This document shows positions 1 to 11,249 of a stretch of DNA of 64,000 nt, piece after piece (within the stretch, counting starts at the first letter, position 1; every line of letters starts with the position of its first letter). Below the pieces are notes generated by a model. It was not told the origin of the DNA, searched no databases, and was given only the letters and a program-made list of their open reading frames with translations. Made by a program: the position numbers and the translations under genes. The stretch spans positions 957,228 to 1,021,227 of the forward strand of contig ML996689.1 of assembly GCA_010356995.1 (NCBI GenBank), in the 5' to 3' direction. Source of the stretch: Trichodelitschia bisporula. Lineage: Eukaryota; Ascomycota; Dothideomycetes; Phaeotrichales; Phaeotrichaceae.

Positions 1-2356
1 CAAAGCCAAGAAGAGCCAAGAGGCAGAAGAAAACCCAGGACTACGGGTCGACCGTAAGCAACTTTTCTTTTTTGCGCATCGTTTTCCCCTTCCCCGTCAA
101 CGCTAAGGCCTGGAGCTGAGCAAATTTGCTGTGACGATATGCAGGAGGGGCAAGTTTTGGGGAGAGAGATACGGGAGGGAGGGGAAAGCGAAAGGGCGCG
201 GGACGGTTGATATGCGGTGCCAGATAATGGGAATTGGTGGAGTGAGAAATGTTTGTTGTGGAAAGCAAATGCGTACCGTATCTTCCGCCTCATGGACGCG
301 GTGGGATGGCGATGCCCCTGGTGACACGAGAGCGAGTGGCAGGTGGATTGGCGTGTGCAGTGCCGCATGGATGCCGCATGGCTGACCTGCTGCACGCCCT
401 TCCGCAATGGGACGGACGTGGCGCTGGCAAGCTTCGGGAGAAATTTTGGAGATAGAGGAGGTGATTGAAGCGGAGCCTCCACATGGAGGGAACGACAGGT
501 AAGAGGGAAACTAGAGGGTTGGTGATGGTACCAGGTACGATACCTCGGAGTAGTTCTTACTTCTGAGGTCATAAAACCTCCGGGACACGCACGTTTAGGG
601 CTATGTGAAGTGCAACGAGTGTACCGTGCAGTTACGGGTGTGGTATGGAATGGCTGACGGAATATTGGTGCAAATGTTGCCATGCAAGGCCTGGACTTTG
701 CGAAGCGGCACAGCTCGAGTGCGGCGGCGAAGGAGATGTGGAAAAAGGAACGTTGGACATCATGTGGCATCCGGGGGTGGATACCGTTCCTTTCTCACGC
801 CTTTTGCGCCTGTTCCATCCCATCGGCTCTCATGAGAGAGACAAGGGCAAAGCAAAGGCATGGTCAAGCGCGCACACGATGTCAAGCGAAAAAGCTCAAG
901 CGACAAGCGCAGGTGCCAATCTATCGCGACATGGGAGGTTGGTGAGCAGGAAAACCCAACAAACCAACAAACCAACAACGTTCCAGCAAGTCTTTTGAAG
1001 CAAAGCAAAGCAGATCATCGCATCAAAAAGCAAAACAACACAGACAGTCAGACAGTCAGCCAAGCGAGATGCAAAAGCTCACGCACCACACGCGCTTCAA
1101 TGCCCTCTTTGTCTCATCACCCTCGGAGGCGGAGAGGTGGAGCAGCGCCCGACGCAGAAACCTCCGGATTAAAACTGAACAGCCGCGCGGATTTCCTGCC
1201 CTTTCGCGATTGCCAAAAGCCTAAGCTCCATATTATCGGCCTCGTGAGCCGCCTCAGCCGCTTCCACTCCTGGTATAGGAGTGACAGCCGACTGGCGGAT
1301 ATTTTTGTGCTACTTACTGCACAACTCTACGGATGTACCGTAGAACTACGGTACCCCACAGGCCTTAACCCCTCTCCACTCATCCTCCATCATCGAACTG
1401 TATCCGAGTCCCCCTTCTCCCGCCTCCAGCCCCCCCCCGCGCCTCTTCCTCCACCCCCCACCACCAACACCTCCACCTTCGGCACCTGCACAGACGGGAG
1501 CGATAAATCACCGTTTCTTGGCCCTCGAGACTATTGGTCCACTCCGCTGATGCCTGACTCGTCTCTACCTTGGCGCGTCGATTCAGCTCACTACCAGTAC
1601 CGTAAGCCTGGGCAAGATAAGTTAGACTGAAGGCAATGATCCCTCATCCCTCATGCCTCACTCCCTCTAGCAGAATCCCATACAGTTGGGAACGGGAGCT
1701 AGATACCCAGCGAAATACTGGTACCGTAGAGTATTTTCTTCTTTGATCCGCCTGTGCTGTAACACTTGCCGTCTCTCTCGCTCCTCTCTCCGTCTCCATC
1801 ACACACTCACTCTCTCTCTCTGTCTCCATCTCACTCCCTCCCTCCCATCTCGAAACTCTCTTGCATTTGCGACTGTGCGGTGCAATCCTTCAATGCCCTC
1901 TATTTCTTATGCTTATTCCGCCATTGCAAGCCTCACTCTTACGGTACAATCGTCGATTGATTATCCATCTTCCGCTCCCCTTCACGTCATGAGCTCCCAC
2001 TGAATCGTCCCAACCACCTAACACCCTCCTCCTCCCCCCACCCCCTACCCTGCCTTTGATCATCCATCACCCCCATCCCAGGATCCCTCCACACCTCGCA
2101 TCCCCAGTTTCCAACACCCTCGCTCCTTCGAACCACTTTTTCCTAGACCTCTTCACCCCATTGATGCAGGAACAAGCATATCTCCACCGCGCAGCCTCTT
2201 ACCGTTTCCTCGGATGCACCTCCCTCCACATAAGCCCGTCGGCCCCGTTGTTGCTTCCGTTCCCCCACTCCCCCCGCCGCTTCGACTGTCCACCCACCCC
2301 ATCCCCCACCTCCGCACTCCAGCTGCGGCCGTCGTTGCGCGTGCGCAGCCCTCCAA
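1..2356. other. Intergenic region, pyrimidine-rich, no gene seen
   Basis: I see no convincing gene. The open frames here have low-complexity, pyrimidine-derived composition and no recognisable domain. From about 1400 to 2340 the + strand is strongly C/T-rich, as is common upstream of fungal transcription starts, so the right part is probably the promoter and leader of the rhodopsin-domain gene at 2357. Between about 270 and 1940 the words TACCGTA and TACGGTA recur, including one tight inverted pair at 1335-1354. Confidence 0.6.
1335..1354. promoter_or_regulatory. Inverted repeat GTACCGTAG-aa-CTACGGTAC
   Basis: Two perfect 9-bp arms are separated by 2 bp. The same core recurs near 272, 1599, 1721 and 1938. 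This is a candidate dimeric transcription-factor site about 1 kb upstream of the rhodopsin-domain gene. The palindrome is seen directly; the regulatory role is inference. Confidence 0.3.
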
Positions 2357-3661
2357 ATGGCGGATGGAGGCGAAGCCGGCACGCGGTACACCGTCATCAG
2401 CGAACATGACCAGAGCGGCGTGCTCTGGATCGTGTCGCTCATCAGCGTCTGCTTCACCACCGTCGCAATCGCGGCGCGCATCCTGTCCAAGCTGCGCTTC
2501 TCCTTCAAGTTTGAGGTGGACGACTATGTCATGGTAGTCGCATATGTAAGTGTAACCTGTCACCTTGTGTTACTGTAACCTTGCTTATGGTTCTCTTCTA
2601 CGCTAGGCCTTTGGCATAATACAAAGTTCACTATGGTTCAAGGCTCTGGTCTTGGGCTTTGGAAAGGACTCAACACTAGTTGATCCAAGCAAGGTGCCGG
2701 GAATAGCAACCTACTTCTCCGCCGGCACCATATTTCTCCTCTTATCGCTCTACTGCACCAAGGTATATACATAAATTCCATTTCACTCGTACTGCGGCTC
2801 CCGAGGGTCCTAGCAGAAGGCAGCTACGGGCTATTTAGCTAATGCTCCATCAAGGTATCCCTTGCACTTCTCGTCCAGCGCCTGTTCCAGACACGCCTGA
2901 CCTGGCTTTGGATATCGTTTTCTGTAATTGGCGTGGTCGTTACAATTACAGTCGAAGCTGGGTGCTTTCCCGGTGCATGCCGTGCTCCGTTCACACGTTG
3001 GATGATCGCCATGGTCTTCGACGTCCTCACCGAAATAGCTGTCATCGCCCTCCCTATCTGGTGCTTGCGTATGGTCCAAATGGAGCGCCAGAGCAAGTAC
3101 AAAGTCATCCTATCGTTCTCCAGCCGCATCGTCGTCATCGTCTTCGCCGTCCTCGCCATGTGGCGCCTCGCCCACTTCCTCTTCCGCCAGGACCGAGACC
3201 CCAGCACCCGCGCCATCAACCCCGCCATCTTCCATCAATTCGAACTCATGTGCTCCGTCTGCATCGCCTCCATCGTCCCCTGCTTTCGCCTCCTCTTCCA
3301 GTCATCAGAGCGCACGGGACCTGAGCTTATCCGCCGCGGCGGTGGTTCCGGCGGCATTAACATGACCTACGCCAAACGGCCTGCTGTTGAGGACTCCTTC
3401 GGCTTGGATTCGGATTCGATTCATGGAGACGAGTCGGCTGCACCGAGCGGCAAGGTCGAGCATGGTTTCGGCTTGGATTCGGTTCATGGGGACAAGTCGG
3501 CTGCGCCCAGCGGCAAGGCCGCGCACTCGCCGTCGCCGAGCCAGGATCTTGCCGTTGTGTCGTCGCAGACTGGGGAGGGGTCGAATGGTCGTGCCAGCGG
3601 CTCTAGCATCACGCCCAGTCTGAGGACGGGCATATCTCAGAAGCCGTTGGCTGGCAAATAA
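2357..3661 (+). CDS. Fungal rhodopsin-domain (PTH11-like) 7-TM integral membrane protein
   Basis: Three exons (2357-2545, 2607-2762, 2855-3661) give 383 residues; both introns are phase 0 with GT-AG ends. The N terminus carries a first membrane segment at about residues 22-42, followed by the FEVDDY motif typical of the fungal rhodopsin-like family, and further hydrophobic segments run to about residue 255. The family holds plasma-membrane proteins, some of them GPCR-like (PTH11 kin); no ligand can be read from sequence. The cytosolic tail after about residue 270 is Ser/Gly-rich and contains an in-frame duplication of a unit built on FGLDS, HGD and SAAPSGK. Start chosen as the ATG directly before the first membrane segment. 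Family call firm, function unknown. Confidence 0.85.
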
Positions 3662-4504
3662 TTTGTGTTTTGCGCTGGGCGTCCTGGTGTGCTTTGTGTG
3701 GGAATTAGCATGGGAAAGGATATATGGGTTTGGGTGTGTGTTGTGTGTATTATAAGGGCTCTTGTCTGTTGGCTGGTCCCAACAGCACTTGGACGGGTTT
3801 TACATTTGGGCAAGGATCATGATGGGAAAAGCTCTGAAAAGGTTGAATGGTTTGGGCAAGGAAGTTTTAACGACCAAAGGTCCGGGAGGGCCGCCATGTA
3901 TTAACGACTATTTGGGATTCTTTTGTTGTTGAGATGGGGGATCATTCCTGGGCTCTTTTTTCTCTGTTTTCGAGGGACATTTGCCTAGATTGCATTGTTG
4001 TTCTGGGGGATTTGGTGATTGGGGGTGGATTATGGATCTGATTGAGCGTGGGTTTGGATTATGGCACAGAGTTCGGATGCGGTCCCCGAATTGGTATTGA
4101 TAGTGCTTTTTGGGGATGGGAATTGAATGGGTTAGGAATGGGATTATGGCCTGTGGATCGGGATCGGGCTTCTCTCTGGCTTTTTGGGGAGAACCCACTT
4201 GCTTTCACCATTGTAGCGACACTTTGGCCTCAACTAAATTCATTCCAAACCGTCTATCATCAAAATATCCCACTGCACTCATCGAGTGACATGTAACCCC
4301 TTGTCCATGCTGCCGAACCCATCAAAGGCAGGACCGTCACACACTAAACAACCCTCTTCGAACCTTCCCTCCCGGAAAATCCTTCCCCCGCCCACCTCCC
4401 CTCCACCCCATCCACCACTATCACCGCGCGTCGTCATCGCGCCCCCAAAACACCACCCCCTCCATGCGCGCCTAACATCAAACCCGCACCCTTTTCTCCG
4501 CCTC
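3662..4504. other. Intergenic region
   Basis: The stretch lies between the rhodopsin-domain gene and LSM1. The left part is G/T-rich on the + strand (probable 3' UTR) and the right part is C-rich (probable LSM1 leader). An open frame from 4286 runs into LSM1 in phase, but the protein family begins close to the ATG at 4505, so the extension is treated as untranslated. Nothing else seen. Confidence 0.5.
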
Positions 4505-5200
4505 ATGGACCCACGGCATGCCCACGCCGCCGCCCCGCCGGCCGCGGGCCTCGAGGCGTTAATACTTGACGATGCGCCGTCGCAACAGCAGCAGCAGCAG
4601 CAGCAGCAGGCGCAGAGCGTACTGCCTGTGAGCCCGAGCGTGCCGCAGTTACCGCCGCAGATGTTCACCACGGCGGCGCAGTTGCTGGATCTGACGGATA
4701 GTGAGTTGTTGGGATGTATAGGTGCGGGGCCATCGCTGACGCTCCGGCTGCAGAGAAGTTGATGGTTGTGCTGAGAGATGGGCGGAAGTTGATTGGGGTG
4801 TTGCGGAGCTGGGATCAGTTTGGTGGGTTAGGATAAAGGTTGTGGGGGGAAGACTAACGCGAGCAGCGAACCTCGTGCTACAGGATACGGTGGAGAGGAT
4901 ATTTGTCCAGCGGGTGTGGGGCGAGATGAGGAGGGGGCTTTACCTTGTCCGGGGGGAGAATGTGCTTCTGCTGGGGGAGATTGTGAGTTACATCCTTGGT
5001 GTGGGTGCGGCGGGGCTGATGGACAGGACCTCGATCTAGACGATGTGATTCCCGAGCCGTACGAGCAGGCACCGTGGGAGACGGTTGAGGCGCTGTATGG
5101 GGAGGAGAATGAGGCGAAGAAGAGGAGGGAGAGGGCGCGGGCACGGAAGTTGCAGGCCCTTGGGTTTGAGGGCGAGGGCGCGGGAGAGGGGTTGTATTAG
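4505..5200 (+). CDS. LSM1: LSM1, subunit of the cytoplasmic Lsm1-7 ring
   Basis: Four exons (4505-4700, 4754-4822, 4867-4982, 5027-5200) encode 184 residues. The Sm fold is clear: Sm1 reads KLMVVLRDGRKLIGVLRSWDQF and Sm2 has the conserved RGENVLLLGEI. A long basic, Lys/Arg-rich C-terminal helix follows (KKRRERARARKL), as expected for Lsm1, whose tail extends over the ring. The Lsm1-7/Pat1 complex binds the 3' ends of deadenylated mRNAs and promotes decapping in the cytoplasm. Odd: a polyglutamine run coded by CAG repeats (about 4578-4606) precedes the Sm fold. Three introns interrupt a very short gene, each with consensus ends and matching phases. Confidence 0.95.
4578..4606 (+). repeat. CAG triplet run (polyglutamine) in LSM1
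   Basis: About nine consecutive CAG/CAA codons lie in exon 1 of LSM1. They encode a Gln run ahead of the Sm fold, and the length is probably polymorphic between isolates. Confidence 0.85.
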
Positions 5201-5613
5201 GCGCAGGGTGGAGAAGGAGGTTGCTTTTGTGTGCGACTCGGCTTAGGCCGAGGAGAGATGATTCCTATGAGGTAGGCAGAATATTGTGAAATGCTCCTCA
5301 TGGGCGGAGTAGTCAGTAGTCCTAATGGATTTAGCTATTCCTCCATCGACTGGTTTCAGCATTCCACTGCTCTCTCGTGAGATCTCTGAACGGGGCGTGT
5401 TGCTACAAATACTATTCATGTCACATCAACTACGGCATCAAGCAGAGACATCTTCATGTTTGATATATTCAAGCATAACGGCTCGTCCTGTCCAAACCAC
5501 ACAAAACTCCAGACCACTATCAGGGAACGGCTCGAAGTCGACATGACCTCTTAATTCATCGCCAAATTACCGAACACACCTTTCCAACCACCCGGTTCCA
5601 TCCCCACATATGC
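5201..5613. other. Convergent intergenic region LSM1 / Ppo
   Basis: This is the shared 3' side of LSM1 (+) and the Ppo gene (-). No gene or repeat seen; it presumably holds both 3' UTRs. Confidence 0.5.
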
Positions 5614-8600
5614 CTAATCCCAGTTGACCTTCATGCCTGCTTCTCGTTAGCCACACGTTCCGCATCAACCAACAGCAGAACTTACATTGCGCAACCGGCC
5701 AAATCCCATCAAAATTCTCCGTGAGGAAAGCCTTCTCGCCTTGCGCCACACCCGCACCCCGTCCCGCCCTCTCCGCCCGCCAAATCTTCCCCTGATCCCC
5801 AGCCGCCGGCCTCAACTTGCCCAAGCGCACAGCACACCGCACCATCGCCGTAACAGCCGTGCGACTCACCTCCCAGCCCAAGCCAGCATGCGCGCCTGTC
5901 CACCCAAGCGGCTCATAGCTCGCCACAGGGCGGCACGGATCGAACTTATCCGGGTCGGGGAAGGCGGCACCGTCGCGCGCTGCGGCAGCGAGGTCGAGCA
6001 GCACGCGCTGGCCCGGCTTGACCGACGTGCCATTCACCGTGCCCGGCGCGGCGACCTTGCGGTAGGCGCGGCTGGCGGGGCCGGCGAGGCGCGCGGCTTC
6101 CAGCACGTAGCCCGTCAGCTGGGCAAAGGCGGCGGGGGTGTCTTGCAGCGCGAGCTTGGAGGCGGCGGCGAGGTGGGCTTTGTTGGCGTCCTGGATGAGG
6201 TATTCGATGACCAGGGCGAAGGTGCGGCCGATGGAGGCGGAGGTGCCTGCCGCGGTGGTGAGGATATGCACCCAGGCGATGGTTTTGGTGTCGACGTGGG
6301 CTTTTTCGAGGGCCTTGATTAGGTCGTGGCCGTGGTCTTTGAGGGAGCCTTTGTGCGTGCCGTGCGAGGTGGCTTCGCTGGGGGTGAGGAAGGAGATGAG
6401 CTTGTCGAGGACGGAAGGGTCGAGTTGCCCCTGCACGAGGGAGCCGAGGAGTTGCACTGCGGAGCGCGAGATCTGCCGCAGAGGGTGGGACTCGATGCTG
6501 TCGATGTCCTTGGAGAAGGAGGTATAGACGGCCAGCAGGGCGAGGTACATCTCGTGCGTGGAGAAGACGCCGCTTGGGTTGGCCTCTGATTTCAACGGCA
6601 GCGAGAAGAGCTCCGACACAAAGTACACGGGAACCAGGTTGCCGACATCGCGCACAATGTCAACCTGGTTCAGCGCTGCGAGCTTGTACGCCTTCTTGCT
6701 CAGCGCCTTCGCCGTCGCCTTCTCGAAGTACTCCCGCACCTCGCCCAGCCAACTCTCGTCCGTCAGATCCTTCACCGCCTTGTGCAACTCTGCTGTCTTC
6801 AGCGAGTCCTCCGTACCCACGGCTCCGACCTTGGCCTCCCCGCCCAGCAGGTAGTCCACGGCACCACCCCAGGTGACGTTGAAGGTTGTCGGATTCGAGA
6901 ATACGCTCTTGACGCCGGCATAGGACTTCACGGAGATGGTGTCTGGGAAGCGGCCCGGCCGGTCGTAGCTGTAGTGCTCGTGGCGGCCGAGGGCCTTCAT
7001 GACGCTCTCCATCTCGCTAGGGATGGTCATGGGGTAATGGGCATAGATCGAATTGGGACGGAAGTGGTTCGGGAATGCGGTGAGGAAGAGCTTGTACGCG
7101 ACGCAGCCGTTGTCAATGGCTGTGTCCGTTGCCGCCGCGCTGTAGCCCCAGTTCGTAAGCTTCTTGGGGTGGTAGTCAACGGTGTAGAAGCGGTCGCCGC
7201 GGACGAGGGCGACTGCATCGCTCAGCACGGCGCGGCTGACCGTGAAGCTGGGGGTGAGGCCTGCGCCGGGGACGACGGGTACCTTGGGCTCTTCAGCTAC
7301 CATGCCCGGGTACAGCTCGACCTGATCTGGGTGGTCGTAAAGGTGCCTGAGCTGGTCGGCGACTTGAGGGTTGGAGTTGATGTCTTCAAAAGTCTGATGC
7401 GGAGTCAGGTTGAAGTGCTTGCGGAACTCGTTGAGCGTGGCCACGTTCCATGAGCGCGCCTGCTGAATGCCGAGCACCTCGATGATGCGCATGACCTTGG
7501 GCACACGGTTCGCGCCGTACGAGTTGGCGACGTCCTCTACGCTTTCCGTCAAGATCTTGACCAGGTCGTCGTCGTTGAATGTGCCATCCTGCTCCCGCTT
7601 GAGACCGTGGAAGTCCCGTTCCGTCGGGGTCTTGGCCTGCAGGCCCATCTCCAGTTCCTGGGCATCCTTGAGGAAGTCCATCATCGTAATAGTGTTTGGA
7701 TCTTTGCCCTTAAGAATATTGGTCCAAAGTTTGTTGGTCCAGTCTTCATCGCGCGCAGAGATGGCAGAGTGCCAGCGGTAGACCAGGTTGAATTCAGCCG
7801 AAACCTGGTTACCGGAGGCAACCTCGACACCATGAATGTCAGCACGGGGGTTCAACGCCCAGTTGGAGTTGGTCTTGTTAAGATTGAGAATGGTGCGGAC
7901 ATAGTCGAGCAGAATGATGTTAATGTAGAGGCCAGACGTGATCAACCGGCCAGTCTGGAAGAGGGTCTCATCGAACTTCTTCCAATCGGCTGGCAGCTTC
8001 GTCCACCATTCTTTATCGCCATAATTCGGGCTCGGGGCGTCACCCTGAGGCCGCGTAAACTGTTTCTTCTCATTGATTGTAGCCAGCTGCTCGACAACAT
8101 TGTTGTGGAAGCGGTTGAACATGATCAGAATGCACCCGACACCGGGCGGAAATTGCAGCAGCCGCGTTTCAGAGAAGCAGTCCGGCTTGATCTTGCCGTC
8201 TAGGCCGGTACGCATCCGCATCTGCTCGGTGAGGTCACTGCCGTACAGGGGCGCCAAGTCAAGGTACGAGGAGGTCTTTGAGTTGTGGAAGTTCAGGTGG
8301 TCCGTACGGAACAGGTCGTGGATGATGATGGAGGCGAGATAGAAGAGCATGCTCGAGATCTTGTTCGGGTGCGGAGTCACATTTTCTGGCTTGCGGGCCA
8401 TAATACTGTCGAAAATGACCGATGGGGAGGGGAGCGCGCCAGGCTGCATGCTCTTGGGCGCCACCGTTCTGGCATATGGAGTTCCCGCCTTCCCGAGATC
8501 GGGATGGACAAGGCTCTGCTTTGGTTAGCAGCGTCGACGCAGACATGATCGTACGTACGTTGTATGAGCCATCGGCTGAACGGTAGGCGTAGTTGTCCCC

Positions 8601-9123
8601 CAGGTATCTGCGCCGGTTAACGCTGTAAGTGGTGTCCAGGAGTGCTTACGAGATGGGTGGGTGCTGAAGATCATTGTAGAGCGTAGATAGGAAAGTATTG
8701 GTGAGCTTCTGGCCGGTTGCGGAATTGTCAGGGAATTTGGCCGCAGTCTTTCAGAGTCAGCCCTGTTCCATATGCATTAGAAGCATGAGAACATACCATG
8801 ATCAGCTTTTCCATCAAGTATTTCTTGTCATCCCAGGGCTCGCCTGACTTGGCCTTTGAGGCCACCTTGATCAGAGTATCGACATCGGTGATGCCCAGAT
8901 TTTTGAGATCACCCAGCGTCGCTTCTATTCTCTGAATCACATCAGGCGAATCCGGCTTGATGTCCAAGTACGTTCCATCTCCGCTTTGGTCTGGCAGTGG
9001 CCTACGCGAGTCACCAACGACCTGTGCCAGTCTCTGAAATCCAGCTCCAAGATTCTCCCGGAGCTTGTCGAAGTTCGACGGAGGAGTAGGCTCCGACTGG
9101 GGCGTGATGGCGACGTGAGCCAT
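5614..9123 (-). CDS. Psi-producing oxygenase (Ppo), fatty-acid dioxygenase with a P450-like domain lacking the heme-thiolate Cys
   Basis: Five exons (9123-8797, 8747-8650, 8607-8559, 8515-5686, 5636-5614) give 1108 residues, the usual Ppo length. Residues about 1-600 form the animal-peroxidase-like dioxygenase domain. The distal His lies in IIIHDLF (about H224), and the catalytic Tyr and proximal heme His lie in VYRWH (about Y404 and H407). Residues about 650-1100 are the P450-like domain; ExxR is present (EAAR), but where Ppo diol synthases have the heme-binding Cys the sequence reads GAHAGLG (about residue 1036), so no thiolate ligand is available. That pattern matches PpoC-type 10R-dioxygenases, which make 10-hydroperoxy fatty acids without isomerising them; the product assignment is inference. 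The short last exon restores the family C terminus (MKVNWD). An alternative ATG lies 26 codons upstream at 9201. Oxylipins of this family control sporulation. Confidence 0.93.
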
Positions 9124-10217
9124 TTCTGAATGGTCCTCGTCAACTCTACTCTTATGTTCTGCAGGCGGGCAGGCTGGAAATTCGATTCTAGTTGGAGGCA
9201 CCTACATGATCTGAAGAAGGCTGAGTTACCCAGGAAAGGATCCAAACACGACTTGTGATATCTCAAGTGCGAGCACAGTGGTACTGAACGAGAACGATAC
9301 TGAAGATAACCACCTCGATTTAGGCTTTCATAGAAACCCGAGCCCACTTACTGTGGGTGAGCTACGGACTTTTATAGGCATCCACAGAGGCCATGACCCC
9401 GCTGCAAAGTCACCTAGCTGCGGCTGAGCTGAAGCTGTTCGGACAGGCATTATGGAAAACGGCCCCAATCAGCACTGGCGGGGTAGTTTCAGCAAACGAC
9501 GCCATCAGCTGAAAAACCCTCAGGCCGGGGATTCTGCACGATCTGAAGATTCCTAACTAGGCGGTCTCGTGTCACTCTGCCTGACCGCTGAGCTGCTCTG
9601 AAATGCGCCCGATGAGGGGGTTTGACGGCACAACTCCCAGCTCAGTGCCCCGCCAAAGAGCGGTGCCTCGTTGCAGGTGGGTCGACGTCTAGAACCAAAG
9701 GACAGACATATTCTGCAGCGGTCCGCATGTGGCGTAGGGACCGGCCGCTCTAGTCGTGCATTCAGCTCTCATGTCGCCGGTAAGGCTAGCTAGTTGGTTC
9801 CTCCAATGCGGGCATCCTCGGCGCTTCCGCATCATGTTGGCGCTAGACTGGGGGATCAGATGCGGGTGGAATCTTTGAGAGGAGGACTGTTGGATGATGT
9901 ACTGTAACGTAGCGGAAGAGAGGTGAAGTGGTGGGGCTTGATGATGAAGCACAACGGTGACGGGATGACAACAGTTATTCGGCAAGTGAGGCTTGCAGGA
10001 TGAAGAAGAGGTCAAGTGGTCAAGGAGGAAATCGATTGGATCGCACGGTGGAAGGAACCGATAATCTGCATCCTTCAGTGTTGGTTGTACACAATACAAC
10101 ATACAAGGCCCTTACAGTTGCGTACACGTGACTTCCATGTGATATGCCTCAAGCTGACACGATTCTTCAACTGCAAATTCGGTTTTGCGTCTCCACATTT
10201 TTACCACCATCGCAATC
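9124..10217. other. Divergent promoter region Ppo / TSC13
   Basis: About 1.1 kb separates the divergent Ppo (-) and TSC13 (+) starts. It contains the TATA-like box near 9370 and several CAGCTG/GCTGAGCTG words around 9420-9600. No open frame here resembles a gene. Confidence 0.5.
9369..9376 (-). promoter_or_regulatory. TATA-like box upstream of the Ppo gene
   Basis: On the minus strand this reads TATAAAAG, about 245 bases before the Ppo ATG. A GTAAGT site at about 9350 and AG sites before the ATG would allow a leader intron. Position and sequence fit a promoter element; there is no expression evidence. Confidence 0.35.
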
Positions 10218-11249
10218 ATGGCCGAAACACCCATCTCCTTGAGCGTCAAGTCGCGCGGTAAGTTATTTCACTCCCATATACCAGGCCATGTCCCCTCTAA
10301 CATTAACCCAGGCAAGCTGATCAAATTCCTTCCTACCGACTATGCCGTCACCCCGAGCTCCCCTTCGAGCGACCTGTACGCCGCCTTTGCTTCGAAGACG
10401 CGCCTCTCTCCGCACCGCCTGCGCATCGTAAATGACGCAACCGGGCAAGCTGTGCCGAACGTACGTGATATCTCTCTCGCCACAGCAGGACTACACGACG
10501 GGTCGACCGTCAGCGTCAAGGACCTGGGGCCCCAAATCGCGTGGCGCACCGTCTTCATCGTCGAGTACCTAGGCCCATTACTGCTCCACCCGCTCATCTT
10601 CGAGCTGCGCCCCTATCTGTACAGCAGCCCGTCGAGCTGGGGTTCCGCCGTCCCCGCGCCTAGCAACCTGCAGACTCTGTCTCTGGTCCTCATAACGCTG
10701 CACTTCATTAAGCGCGAGCTGGAAACAATATTCGTGCACCGCTTCTCCCTCGCTACCATGCCTGCCTTGAACATCTTCAAAAATTCCGCCCATTACTGGC
10801 TACTCGCCGGCGCCAACATCGCCTACTGGACATACTCGCCGCGAGCGGCGGCGCAGGCGCACAACCCACCCATCTCGCCGACGGACCTACTGCTGGGTGC
10901 AGGGAACGATCCGCTTACAGCCCTCGGCGTCATCCTCTTTGCCGCCGGCGAGCTGCTGAACTTGAACTCGCACCTTGTCCTGCGTGATTTGCGCCGGCCG
11001 GGTTCGACGGAGCGTGGCATCCCGCGCGGGTTTGGGTATAACTGGGTTACGTGCCCGAATTATCTGTTTGAGATCGTGGCGTGGGTGGGCATTGCACTGG
11101 TCACGCGCAGCTGGTCTACCTGGGTGTTTGTCGTCATTGCGGGCGGGCAGATGGTTCTGTGGGCCCAGAAGAAGGAGCGCCGCTATCGCAAGGAGTTTGG
11201 CGACAAGTACAAGAAGAAGCGGTTTGCTATGGTTCCGGGCCTGATTTAG
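10218..11249 (+). CDS. TSC13: Very-long-chain enoyl-CoA reductase (TSC13/TECR)
   Basis: Two exons (10218-10257, 10312-11249) encode 325 residues, close to yeast Tsc13 and human TECR. The N-terminal third is the ubiquitin-like region, and the C-terminal two thirds form the steroid 5-alpha-reductase-type membrane domain. The conserved FGYNWVTCPNYLFE block is present, with the PNY tyrosine of the active site. The enzyme reduces trans-2-enoyl-CoA with NADPH in the last step of the ER fatty-acid elongation cycle. The tail ends in a basic stretch (KYKKKRF), fitting an ER membrane protein. The 54-nt intron is a multiple of three and open, so an unspliced message would still translate with 18 extra residues; a CTAAC branch site and CAG acceptor support splicing. 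Confidence 0.95.
   Translation: MAETPISLSVKSRGKLFHSHIPGHVPSNINPGKLIKFLPTDYAVTPSSPSSDLYAAFASKTRLSPHRLRIVNDATGQAVPNVRDISLATAGLHDGSTVSVKDLGPQIAWRTVFIVEYLGPLLLHPLIFELRPYLYSSPSSWGSAVPAPSNLQTLSLVLITLHFIKRELETIFVHRFSLATMPALNIFKNSAHYWLLAGANIAYWTYSPRAAAQAHNPPISPTDLLLGAGNDPLTALGVILFAAGELLNLNSHLVLRDLRRPGSTERGIPRGFGYNWVTCPNYLFEIVAWVGIALVTRSWSTWVFVVIAGGQMVLWAQKKERRYRKEFGDKYKKKRFAMVPGLI

Noticed and set aside
860-1630. 256-codon open frame in the first intergenic region
   Set aside because: Its composition follows the local low-complexity C/T and A-rich tracts, it has no domain-like pattern, and it would sit in a likely promoter.
5687-8342. Several + strand frames of 100-220 codons antisense to the Ppo gene
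   Set aside because: All mirror GC-rich codons of the Ppo coding strand, a common shadow effect.
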